Assembly: GCF_000003815.2 (NCBI RefSeq)
Contig: NC_049988.1
Location: 20,521,180 to 20,581,179 of the forward strand
Source: Branchiostoma floridae
Taxonomy: Eukaryota > Chordata > Leptocardii > Amphioxiformes > Branchiostomatidae
Direction of reading: 5' to 3'
Length of the DNA stretch: 60,000 bases
The position numbers and the translations under genes are program-made. The notes below the pieces were generated by a model. The model was given only the letters and a program-made list of their open reading frames with translations. It made no database searches and was not told the origin of the DNA. The first letter of the stretch is position 1; every line of letters begins with the position of its first letter. Shown here in pieces: positions 37,100-47,743 of the stretch.

Positions 37100-37375
37100 T
37101 TTTCTAACATGGGAGGCTGATAGTGTGCCCTGCCAACAGTGTATTTATAATTTACTAGCTTCCTCAGCTTGATGAATTTGCAATATCTAAAAATTTGTTC
37201 ATCTTCTCTGCATCACAGGACATGGTAGGCTGATACCTTGCCCTGCCAACGATGTACTAATAGTAATACTGGTCACCATCCTCAGCTTGTTGAATTTCTT
37301 TGCAATATCTAAACTTTTTCATCTTCTCTACTTTACAGGACATGGTAGGCCGATAGCGCGTCCCACAGACGACAT
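37100..37375 (+). repeat. Tandemly duplicated 3' splice-site region of SKT-like exon
   Basis: The last part of the intron and the first 35 bases or so of the 37339 exon are present as three diverged tandem copies. The words CTCAGCTTG.TGAATTT, TGCAATATCTAAA, CATCTTCTCT, CACAG/TACAG and GACATGGTAGGC appear in the middle and last copies, whose AG acceptors (37217-37218 and 37337-37338) are exactly 120 bp apart. The oldest copy (about 37107: ACATGGGAGGCTGATAG, GCCCTGCCAAC) has lost its AG. Confidence 0.85.
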
Positions 37376-37601
37376 CCAGGTGAAGCTGAATGGAACCTTG
37401 AACGGCCACGGCGGTCGGAAGCGACATTTCAACCGGGATGAGCCGCGGCGCCACACGCTAGGCGGACCGCGCAGCCAGATGGAGATGAAGAGGGAAAACT
37501 CGGAGATGGAGAAACTGGAGAGACAGCGACAGGCCTTCCTGGAGCATCTGAAGAAGAAGTACCCTCAACATGCACAGGCCATATCAGGGCACCAGAAACA
37601 G
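37339..37601 (+). CDS. KIAA1217/SRCIN1-like: SKT/p140Cap-like protein, exon with RRHTLGGPRS motif
   Basis: This 263-bp exon encodes 87 full codons and is entered in phase 1 and left in phase 0. It is bounded by CTTTACAG|GACATGG and CAG|GTGGGG. The residues RRHTLGGPRS (37446-37475) are a signature of vertebrate KIAA1217 (Sickle tail). They are followed by a charged helix rich in E, R and Q, and by FLEHLKKKYPQHAQAISGHQ, which parallels the FLEHLKQKYP region of KIAA1217 and the FMDHLKSKYPQH region of SRCIN1. In vertebrates these are cytoskeleton-associated scaffolds. p140Cap binds Csk/Src regulators and microtubule plus-end proteins; mouse Skt is needed for normal notochord-derived disc tissue. 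High GC3 contrasts with the AT-rich introns. The first 35 residues or so (to NGHGGRKRHFNRDEP) have no clear match. A duplicated acceptor 120 bp upstream could extend the exon in frame. Confidence 0.92.
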
Positions 37602-38044
37602 GTGGGGCTTTGTTTGTTTATTGGTTGGTTTGTAAACAAAAGTACATACAGCATCAGAAGCAGGACTAGTAAGTTGATTTATTGATATCAAAAGAGGAAG
37701 AAGTAGCGATTGTTACTAATGTTAGCTTCCTAGTTAGCTGATCTCCTCATCCATTAATTTTTCAGCAATCAAACTTTAAAGTCAGATGTCGAAGATCACT
37801 AGTTATGATATATCTACAGTAGAAGCTCTTATCACAAACTTAAAGATAACTTTCATTTTTCCCCTACCCTTTTATCAAGTCTGGAAAGGGTCTTGCGTAC
37901 ACCCTGTAAATCATCTGTACTGTCATTCTGTTGTTGCAAGATAGGGGGAACTTCTTAACTGCTACAGGTCGTTCAACCAATTTTGTGTAACCATCCTGGC
38001 AAAGATGGCTCAATCTTTTGTTTTTGTGAAATCCATACTCACTA

Positions 38045-38125
38045 ATAATCTCTTAGCAGATCCTACAGTGGCATAATAATTAATATGGTATCATAAGCTC
38101 GCAAAGGGGTATACCTCTATCAGTG
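38045..38125. mobile_element. Solo end of the TAATCTCCAAGCAG MITE family
   Basis: TAATCTCTTAGCAGATCCTA followed by CAGTGGCATAAT and GGTATCATAAGCTCGCAAAGG resembles the left end of the MITEs at 9831 and 57814. I found no matching right end, so this is a truncated or decayed copy. Confidence 0.6.
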
Positions 38126-38224
38126 CTAGTCTTTTAGGTCCTTTGCAAAGGTAACATCACATTAAGCATGATAAAAGCAAGTGATTAAAATCTATACACT
38201 CATAAAGAGTACTAACTGTGTTTA

Positions 38225-38460
38225 TATCATCCTTTAAAGATCAATTTTGGTCTTGACCTTGGAAGCTAAAATGTCAAGGTCATATCAACTTCTAGACAGC
38301 CATTTAGAAAAGGACATTCAAGTAATTGGACTTTATACAGTCTTTCTCAAAAGAATATGTGTATCTAGCTGTGTTTCTGTCACCCATGGAATACCTTGTT
38401 CTTGACCTTGAAAGCTGGAGGTTCAAGGTCATCAGACTTCTAGACAGCCATGTGGATTGA
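38225..38460. repeat. 149-bp duplication carrying inverted TCAAGGTCA pairs
   Basis: TTGACCTTGGAAGCTAAAAT ... GTCAAGGTCAT followed by ACTTCTAGACAGCCAT (38253-38313) recurs as TTGACCTTGAAAGCTGGAGG ... TTCAAGGTCAT with the same ACTTCTAGACAGCCAT (38402-38452). Each copy pairs TGACCTTGR with TCAAGGTCA at an identical 11-bp spacing. Confidence 0.8.
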
Positions 38461-39429
38461 TGTCAGTTCTTGTTTCTTTTTGCCAATAGTATTCCCTGAA
38501 GTCAGTTGTTTGAGAACCTAGTGTATAACGGATGAGACAGAAGGTTATGGTCCACACCTCCCTGTGTCGGCTCACATATGGGATTTATTATGCTCAAGTT
38601 CAGGGTTTTTGGCAGCTCTTCCCCCTCCTGGTACCACCCTGTAATCAGAGCCGTCTCCCCCACTGATCACTGATCAGGGAGGCTCCTGACATTTACACTG
38701 CAGTAACCCATCCTGACTGGTAGGGGCTGGTACAAAACCGGTTTATCTTGTTGAAACTGGTCCGAAAAAAACAGGAGACCAAATTTTGAACTGAGTAGAA
38801 AATGAACAGATTATACCGGAGGGATTTACTGGTTTCGGCCCTTTCTGGTTTAAGAAAATTAAAAGAGTGAAGTATAAAAGAGTTTAGAGTCATTTCTACC
38901 AAGTTTCCACAGTCAAATGTACAAAGTTTACATGAAGACAGGATTCTAAAATGCTCATGGGAGTCGGATACTCTGCAAGATAGATTCCTTTGTAGTGAAA
39001 GGATCATTATTTTGAGTATCGCTCATTTACAAGTTTTCACAAACAATTAGGTTCATGACGAGGTTTTCTTTGTGGCTTTCTACTGCCTTTTTGGCAGCAG
39101 AATGTCCAGCTTTGATATCTCATCTTCTGAATATGATACAGTTGTAATTTGTGAAAAGAATAACAGCATTTTCCTTCACAAAATAAGAAATATTTAAACA
39201 AATTTCGAAGCTGGTGTGTTACACCGAATGGCGGTTATACCGGCTATATAGATACAGATACAGATACAAATACATATCTACTGTTTCACAAACATATCAG
39301 AGACATCTCACATGTGGAAGTGATTGTATGAAAGTGCGTAGTTTTGGCAGGAGTGTGTCCTCTGGTAATCAGAGCTGTCTGTCTCCACCGCTCTAAAAGG
39401 TTGTTGACATTTGCTCACACACCAATAAC

Positions 39430-39560
39430 TGCTGCTGGGTTATGATGTAAGCCAGCCCGCCACACAGTCACACGTGTGTGCCGCGCGCCCTTTGTGGGGA
39501 GGGGTCAGGGGTCAGCTCGGACTGGGCCCAAGTCCCGCCCTTCCGCCCACGTTGTTGCCC
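39430..39560. promoter_or_regulatory. GC-rich patch with GC boxes and DR1-like site
   Basis: A local GC- and CpG-rich segment in an AT-rich intron. It holds an E-box (CACGTG in TCACACGTGTGTG, about 39470), GGGTCA-G-GGGTCA (39502-39514, DR1 spacing) and CCCGCCCTTCCGCCC (about 39535). This would fit an intronic enhancer or internal promoter. I see no exon next to it. Confidence 0.3.
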
Positions 39561-41805
39561 CTTGCTGTACGTCTTAGGCTGTATCAATTCAACTTCTTGG
39601 CTCTCGGATCTTATACTTTAAAGTCAATATTTTCTCACGTTGTGTTATTCAGAAAAGTTGTTTTCAAGACATGAGAACAGGGATTTGAACAGTAGATGAA
39701 ATGTCACAGTACATGCTATAATTTTTCTCTAAAGTTTCAAACAATAAATGTAATAAAATCATTGCCATTTAAAAAGGATTCTTCTGAACTGGAAAATCAA
39801 CATGAAAACATCACTTTTCTTAAAGTATATCACCACAAGTTGCTCTATCTCAGGTCCTTTTCAAATTTGTTCTTGCAATAACCTCAAATAAAGTGTTGCC
39901 ACAAATTTGGCAACAACTTGCATTACATTTTGATATGAGTATGTACTTAATTCGACAAAATATGTTACACACGGTTCCGGGGAGTGAATATTTTAGACTT
40001 AAAAGGTTTTCTTCCCAGCCCATAATTTTATTTAGAAGTAACAAAAAACCACTGAAGTTTATCTATATGCCCTGTATGGCAACTGGTACAGGCTATCATT
40101 GTTGTGTCTATAACTATGTTTATATCAGACCCCGTAGACAGTCATATGTTGGTGCTTTTCTCTTGTCCCTTTTGGATAACATCCAGCATGAGCAATATCC
40201 CAGAAACCTGCCTGGTTTCTGTATCAGCATGGTGACCTCCGAGCACTGATGAGTCAGCTTCAAGAAGTATCTTAAGAAAGTGTTAGATCTTAAGATGTTG
40301 AAGTATGTCTTAAGATGGAATGGGCGATTTTGCCTATGAAAGGGTTATCTAAAGGGGAAAAGGTATAAAATAAAATGAAATAAATTCTTGTTAAAAAATA
40401 ACGTCAGTTTTGAAAATAAGTAGGCAAAAAGTATTGTTGTTACTTTCACGTTTCAATTGAAGTTGTTCATAATTTCTGTCTGGATGGATGGATGGATGGA
40501 CAGACGGATGGACAAATGAACAAATGAACAAACAAAGGAACAAATGAAAAGAACAAAGGAAGAAATGAACAAACGAATAGACCACTGAATAAATCTTTGA
40601 GGAAGCCCTTGTCCCTAGGTGTTAGTTCCACGGTTGCAGAAAAAAGGTCTTGTTGTAACCACTAATCCAGTTCCCCTTGGCTTGTGTGCTGCAACCATTA
40701 GTGACTATAAATTTGAAGTATCTCTAATAGAGTCTGACTTTTATGGTTCAAGAATTGAAGAAAACATGGTTCTATGGTTGTTTCTTTCAAAGTCTGTACT
40801 TCAAACCCTATCTCGAATTTCACTTTCTTAAATCTTGTAACTGTAGTCTGCACCTCTTTAATGTCACGGGACTCACGGCTGTCAGGTTTAGCCAATAAAA
40901 CTGTGATGAGTGAAGCCTGCTGGGTGACCTGGGAAGGAGTTGCCTGGCCCAGAACCATCTTGTTCCCAGGGTGTTCAGGGGGAGTGATGGGGAGGAGTCA
41001 TGTGACACCACCATGGAAATCACAATTTTCACACAAACCACGAAAGATAGAATTTATCCTGGGAATGTCAACAGTTTGATTTGAGGTTTTCCTCCTACTT
41101 ATAGAAAGCTGAAACAAAAATTATTTCTGTAACTTTGATGAACTAAAACTTATGAAGCAAAATTTATAGAAAAAAATTTTACTTTTCCCATCTACTCTAG
41201 CATTGGATATGTAACATAGTATTAAGAATGGAGAAAAAAAACCTGATGAACTAACAAACTGGAAAGGTGTTTTCTTTACCACATCAATCCTGCCTCAAGT
41301 TCCTGATATTTTCCTATTACATATAAATTTTTTGTAATGTGTATACTGCTGTGCTGTTGTGCACTACATATCACGGTTGTTTAAGACAATAAGAAATCCA
41401 TGAACAATTATCCACAATCTAAATCCAAAAAAAAAAAGTATTTTTCCAGCCCAGCTCCTATCTTTAGTGGGTGTGGCATGTTTACACACAGCACATGTTC
41501 AGGATCCTTATCAAATTAGTGGGCAGATATTTTTGGCAACAGGTCTGACATATGATCCTCACCGCCAGATGGATTTCCATACTTCTGTAGTATAAAACCT
41601 GCTGGTGGTAACTTTAATGGCTTTTTCATTTGGAGAAAATCCAGGCTTGGGCATAGGTGAGAAATCCGGTCGAGAAATGATGTAACACAGACACTAGATA
41701 TTTTGGAGAAAAAAAATTGTGATTACTCTTATGAGTTTGCAGAGGAAATATGAAGATGAATGATAAATCTATTGTGTACATAAGCCATTATCCTCATTGG
41801 TAAAG

Positions 41806-41838
41806 TCAAGGAGGTTGAACCATTTTCAACCTCCTTGG
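41806..41838. repeat. Short perfect hairpin
   Basis: AAGGAGGTTGAA (41808-41819) and TTCAACCTCCTT (41825-41836) are exact inverses with a 5-base loop; the next two bases out also pair if G:T is allowed. There is no U-run, so it is not a bacterial-type terminator, and it is too short to be a microRNA precursor on its own. Confidence 0.7.
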
Positions 41839-42859
41839 TAAAATGAAGAAACAATGTACCATCATAGGGGAGATGTATACTGTTATTGTGCCCAGATTAA
41901 AGCTGGTTGATGTATGTAAATTATATAGTATTCTAAGACAAGTTGAATAAAGGGCAATGCCCTCAAGTATTTAGAGAAATGACTTGCCAGATGAAAAGTG
42001 ACCAGTTCCAAATCCTTTAGTGAAGTAGGACACGGCTAAATCCGGTCCTGACCAGACAGTCCAGTTTAGGGAGATAACAGACAGGGTCAAGGGCAAGGTC
42101 AGGGCAAGGTCATGATAGCTGTGCTGGGATCTCTAAGAAACAGACCTAAGGGAGGAATGGGGGGAAAGATGTCTTGGAGGAGCACGCATCTTATTTCACA
42201 TCTTATTTTACGCCTGCCTGTCTTTGCACTGTCTCAGTGATTATTTCAGATACCTTGAGATGGTTCCTTCACTTGGGAAGTAAGGTATTGTTTTTAGTGT
42301 GTTAGTGTGTGTGTGTGTGTGTGTGTGTCTGTGTATGTCTGTGTGTCTGTGTATATTTGTGTTTCTGTATTTAGTGTATACTATTCCATAAAAACACAAT
42401 TTAGCATTGCCATACATGTACATCCCCATTGCTCCTATTTTTCTAAGTGGTCATCGCCAGTGCCGACAGAGGAACAATATAAGAGTTGACCTATATTCAG
42501 ATGGCACATAATGTGCAGGGCTGTCTCCAGATTTTGTTTATTTTTCAGTCTCACTATTTGTTTTGGGAGTATGAAAATTTAATACATTTTCGTCAGTTTC
42601 ATTTAAGAAGTTAGATTTTTTTGACTAAGAGGACAGAATCCTTTCAGTCCTAACTGTCAAGCAGTTCTGTCCTAGAACAGGCGGACAGGTCTAATCTCAA
42701 ACATACACTGTTTACTGTATGTACCTACTGTAACACAACCAACAGACAGGCATTATGGACATGACATGTTAAAGCCCCACCAGATGGGTTAGATTTGCTG
42801 ATGTCCAAACATTGTGTGGGAGCATCAGGGCAGTGTTCCACCCTGCTGACTTTATGTGG

Positions 42860-43440
42860 TGTGTAAAACTCTGCTTTATAAGGTCCTCTGAGCTTCAGAC
42901 CTTCCCTAGAGAAGGTGGGAGTGATAATCTTAACTCCAGCCTGTTGATACAAGGCAGTAGTAATGACACAGCATCTGCAAATACAAGCAGTTTGATGGTA
43001 CTCTAGATCATCAGTTACTGTAGATGGTGGTAATTTGTGTGTATAAACAACAAGCATGTAGGAGTGAGCTTTTTTTAACCATCCTCTTGGATGGACTCAA
43101 GACCATGGTTATTTTGTACAGTGTGTAAACCAGGCTTGTTGGACAAGTCCACTAGTACATTTGTCCCAGGCAAGTGAAAGTAGTGATAGCAAGAGCAATT
43201 GTCCTACCCCACTTGTCCGGTTGGAGGTACAGTTTTTCCAGGAGTGAGATTTTGGTGTCTTACACAATGCTTTATAAGGTCCTCCGAGCTTCAGACCTTC
43301 CCTGTAGAAGGTGGGAGTGATCATCAACTAGCTCCAACTTGTTGTTACAAGACAGTAATGACACAGCATCTACAAATACAAGCAGCTTGATGGACCTCTA
43401 GATCATGGTAATTTGTACATTGTGTAAACAACAAGTATGT
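42860..43440. repeat. Direct duplication, about 400-bp offset
   Basis: GCTTTATAAGGTCCTCTGAG ... CAGACCTTCCCTAGAGAAGG, GACACAGCATCTGCAAATAC and AAGCAGTTTGATGG (42871-42998) recur as a diverged copy at 43269-43397. Confidence 0.85.
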
Positions 43441-44639
43441 AGGGGGGACCTCTTTAATGTACATGCACTTACTCTGTGTATAATGGTCTATGGTTAGGGC
43501 TCCTTGGAAGTTTGAATAATAATGACATATCAGTCACTAAATAGAGATCCATTTCAAATCAAACCTTGAAGCTTTAGAAGTTCCTTAGACTAGAGATTTC
43601 CATGTGACCTGCAACCTGTTGATACAAGAAACTTTATCTGTCCTAAGCTTATAATTTGATTACTGTAGATCTAAACTACCATCATGATAACAGAGTTCCT
43701 TTCTCTAATGTTAACTTTGTTTGATGGTCCATGGTTTATGAGGACCCAGATCAGGGCATTTAAGGACAAGCAAGGATCTTCAACCTAATGTTTACACAAA
43801 AGCAAACTTCATGTTTGCAAGAAGAGACGTCCTTTTTCTCCCATCTCATGACATTTTGATTTTGTCATTGGAAGACGTCATCAATTCAGACAACATTTTT
43901 TATTGAATAGTTTAAGTTAAATAAAGAAGATTTAAAATTTACAAGCAACCAAGTAGTAAATAAGGGTAGGGACTCTTGGACAATATTTTTAGCCTTGACA
44001 TGAATTTAGTTAACACAATGTGATTGTGCATAGTGTTTTTTATATATTTATTAATCTTTTAGGGTACTCCCTACAGTTTTAAGAAAGCTGATTTCCAAGG
44101 CATTTCATTAGGTACATTTTAGAACATTCTGTGATTTACTCAAATTCAGCGTGACACTCTAAACAACTCTAAAATTTCACGATTGGGTGACGTCCAAACA
44201 TGGAGGGGGCGGAAGGTCAGTTTGCAACCTTTCTAAATGTACACAGTGTGTCCATCCATGCTTTTACAGGGTCCTGAGAGTTTCACCAAAATGTACATCT
44301 GTTTACAACACCCTGGTATAGGTATAACTATGGGAAGTAAGTGGTCAAATCATATCCAGCTGCTTAAGTTACTATTATTTGGTGTATCTTCTTACCTTAA
44401 TTAAGGTAAGTGGTAGCATTTTGAAGCAATTTAGATATCTTCCCTGCACATACAATGTGTGTGTGAGCATTTGTGTGTCTGTCTGTCTGTGTGTATCTGT
44501 GTGTTTCAAGGTCTGTGTCAGTATTATTCGCAAGACCCTCGCAACAAAAGGTACTGATAGGATGTAATGATCTCTCTCAACAACAACATGACACTAGATC
44601 TTCAACTTGAACTTCGACATGACAACAAAACCGCTCTCT

Positions 44640-47600
44640 CTGAGATTTGACGTTCTCTCTGTCCCAAGTTTACACTGGCCCTGTAAGCCAGCGGTAGCTG
44701 TGACTCTCTCTATGACAGTCCGTAGTGACTCTGTCCCAAGTTTACAGGCCCTGTAAGCTAGCGGTACATTTGCAGCTGTGACCACATCTCTATGTCAGTC
44801 CGTAGTGACTCTGTCCCAAGTTTACAGGCCCTGTAAGCCAGCGGTACATTTGTAGCTGTGACCACATCTCTATGTCAGTCCGTAGTGACTCTGTCCCAAG
44901 TTTACAGGGCCTGTAAGCCAGCGGTACATTTGTAGCTGTGACCACATCTCTATGTCAGTCCGTAGTGACTCTGTCCCAAGTTTACAGGCCCTGTAAGCCA
45001 GCGGTACATTTGTAGCTGTGACCACATCTCTATGTCAGTCTGTAGTGACTCTGTCCCAAGTTTACAGGCCCTGTAAGCCAGCGGTACATTTGTAGCTGTG
45101 ACCACATCTCTATGTCAGTCCGTAGTGACTCTGTCCCAAGTTTACAGGCCAGGGTAAGCCAGCGGTATATTTGTAGCTGTGACCACATCTCTATGTCAGT
45201 CCGTAGTGACTCTGTCCCAAGTTTACAGGCCCTGTAAGTCAGCGGTACATTTGTAGCTGTGACCACATCTCTATGACAGTCCGTAGTGACTCTGTCCCAA
45301 GTTTATAGGCCCTGTAAGTCAGAGGTACATTTGTAGCTGTGACCACATCTCTATGTCAGTCCGTAGTGACTCTGTCCCAAGTTTACAGGCCCTGTAAGTC
45401 AGCGGTACATTTGTAGCTGTGACCACATCTGGTATTAAGGTAGTATCGACTCTGTCCCAAGTTTACAGGCCCTGTAAGCCAGCGGTACATTTGTAGCTGT
45501 GACCACATCTCTATGTCAGTCCGTAGTGACTCTGTCCCAAGTTTACAGGCCAGGGTAAGCCAGCGGTATATTTGTAGCTGTGACCACATCTCTATGTCAG
45601 TCCGTAGTGACTCTGTCCCAAGTTTACAGGCCCTGTAAGTCAGCGGTACATTTGTAGCTGTGACCACATCTCTATGACAGTCCGTAGTGACTCTGTCCCA
45701 AGTTTATAGGCCCTGTAAGTCAGAGGTACATTTGTAGCTGTGACCACATCTCTATGTCAGTCCGTAGTGACTCTGTCCCAAGTTTACAGGCCCTGTAAGT
45801 CAGCGGTACATTTGTAGCTGTGACCACATCTCTATGACAGTCTGTAGTGACTCTGTCCCAAGTTTACAGGGCCTGTAAGCCAGCGGTACATTTGTAGCTG
45901 TGACCACATCTCTATGACAGTCCGTAGTGACTCTGTCCCAAGTTTACAGGCCCTGTAAGTCAGCGGTACATTTGTAGCTGTGACCACATCTCTATGACAG
46001 TCTGTAGTGACTCTGTCCCAAGTTTACAGGCCCTGTAAGTCAGCGGTACATTTGTAGCTGTGACCACATCTCTATGTCAGTCCGTAGTGACTCTGTCCCA
46101 AGTTTACAGGGCCTGTAAGCCAGCGGTACATTTGTAGCTGTGACCACATCTCTATGTCAGTCCGTAGTGACTCTGTCCCAAGTTTACAGGGCCTGTAAGC
46201 CAGCGGTACATTTGTAGCTGTGACCACATCTCTATGTCAGTCCGTAGTGACTCTGTCCCAAGTTTACAGGCCCTGTAAGTCAGCGGTACATTTGTAGCTG
46301 TGACCACATCTCTATGACAGTCCGTAGTGACTCTGTCCCAAGTTTACAGGGCCTGTAAGCCAGCGGTACATTTGTAGCTGTGACCACATCTCTATGTCAG
46401 TCCGTAGTGACTCTGTCCCAAGTTTACAGGCCCTGTAACTTAAGCCAGAGGTACATTTGTAGCTGTGACCACATCTCTATGACAGTCTGTAGTGACTCTG
46501 TCCCAAGTTTACAGGCCCTGTAACTTAAGTCAGAGGTACATTTGTAGCTGTGACCACATCTCTATGTCAGTCCGTAGTGACTCTGTCCCAAGTTTACAGG
46601 CTCTGTAAGCCAGCGGTACATTTGTAGCTGTGACCACATCTCTATGTCAGTCCGTAGTGACTCTGTCCCAAGTTTACAGGGCCTGTAAGTCAGCGGTACA
46701 TTTGTAGCTGTGACCACATCTCTATGTCAGTCCGTAGTGACTCTGTCCCAAGTTTACAGGCTCTGTAAGCCAGCGGTACATTTGTAGCTGTGACCACATC
46801 TCTATGTCAGTCCGTAGTGACTCTGTCCCAAGTTTACAGGGCCTGTAAGTCAGCGGTACATTTGTAGCTGTGACCACATCTCTATGTCAGTCCGTAGTGA
46901 CTCTGTCCCAAGTTTACAGGCTCTGTAAGCCAGCGGTACATTTGTAGCTGTGACCACATCTCTATGTCAGTCCGTAGTGACTCTGTCCCAAGTTTACAGG
47001 GCCTGTAAGTCAGCGGTACATTTGTAGCTGTGACCACATCTCTATGTCAGTCCGTAGTGACTCTGTCCCAAGTTTACAGGCTCTGTAAGCCAGCGGTACA
47101 TTTGTAGCTGTGACCACATCTCTATGTCAGTCCGTAGTGACTCTGTCCCAAGTTTACAGGGCCTGTAAGTCAGCGGTACATTTGTAGCTGTGACCACATC
47201 TCTATGTCAGTCCGTAGTGACTCTGTCCCAAGTTTACAGGGCCTGTAAGTCAGCGGTACATTTCTAGCTGTGACCACATCTCTATGTCAGTCCGTAGTGA
47301 CTCTGTCCCAAGTTTACAGGGCCTGTAAGTCAGCGGTACATTTCTAGCTGTGACCACATCTCTATGTCAGTCCGTAGTGACTCTGTCCCAAGTTTACAGG
47401 GCCTGTAAGTCAGCGGTACATTTCTAGCTGTGACCACATCTCTATGTCAGTCCGTAGTGACTCTGTCCCAAGTTTACAGGGCCTGTAAGCCAGCGGTACA
47501 TTTGTAGCTGTGACCATCTCTATGTCAGTCCGTAGTGACTCTGTCCCAAGTTTACAGGGCCTGTAAGCCAGCGGTACATTTGTAGCTGTGACTATGTCAG

Positions 47601-47743
47601 TCCGTAGTGACTCTGTCCCAAGTTTACAGGCCCTGTAAGTCAGCGGTACATTTGTAGCTGTGACCATCTCTATGTCAGTCCGTAGTGACTCTGTCCCAAG
47701 TTTACAGGCCCTGTAAGCCAGCGGTACATTTGTAGCTGTGACC
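44640..47743. repeat. 80-bp satellite array, about 39 units, intronic
   Basis: The word AGTGACTCTGTCCCAAGTTT recurs every 80 bases (for example 44724, 44804, 44884), with a few units of 66-85 bp near 46440-46540 and 47510-47600. Each unit contains TTACAGGNCCTGTAA, a perfect 7-1-7 dyad (one mismatch where the centre reads GGCTCTG). From about 46577 to 47216 two unit types (GGCTCTGTAAGCC and GGGCCTGTAAGTC) strictly alternate, giving a 160-bp higher-order repeat. A block marked by the unusual CCAGGGTAAGCC unit is repeated at 45141 and 45542, a 401-bp offset. The array lies wholly within the SKT-like intron. The open frames it creates on the minus strand are not genes. Confidence 0.97.

Larger units (their letters stand above)
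37602..44635. other. Intron of SKT-like gene, left part
   Basis: No exon seen in this part of the 12.8-kb intron. It holds a solo MITE end (38045), a 149-bp duplication with paired TGACCTTG/CAAGGTCA sites (38225-38460), a GC-rich patch (39430-39560), a GGAT/ACAAATGA simple repeat (40480-40580), a hairpin (41806-41838), a (GT)n tract (42305-42360) and a 400-bp duplication (42860-43440). Confidence 0.6.

Noticed and set aside
44640-47743. CRISPR-like array
   Set aside because: Units are contiguous near-identical 80-bp repeats without unique spacers, in animal nuclear DNA; this is a satellite.
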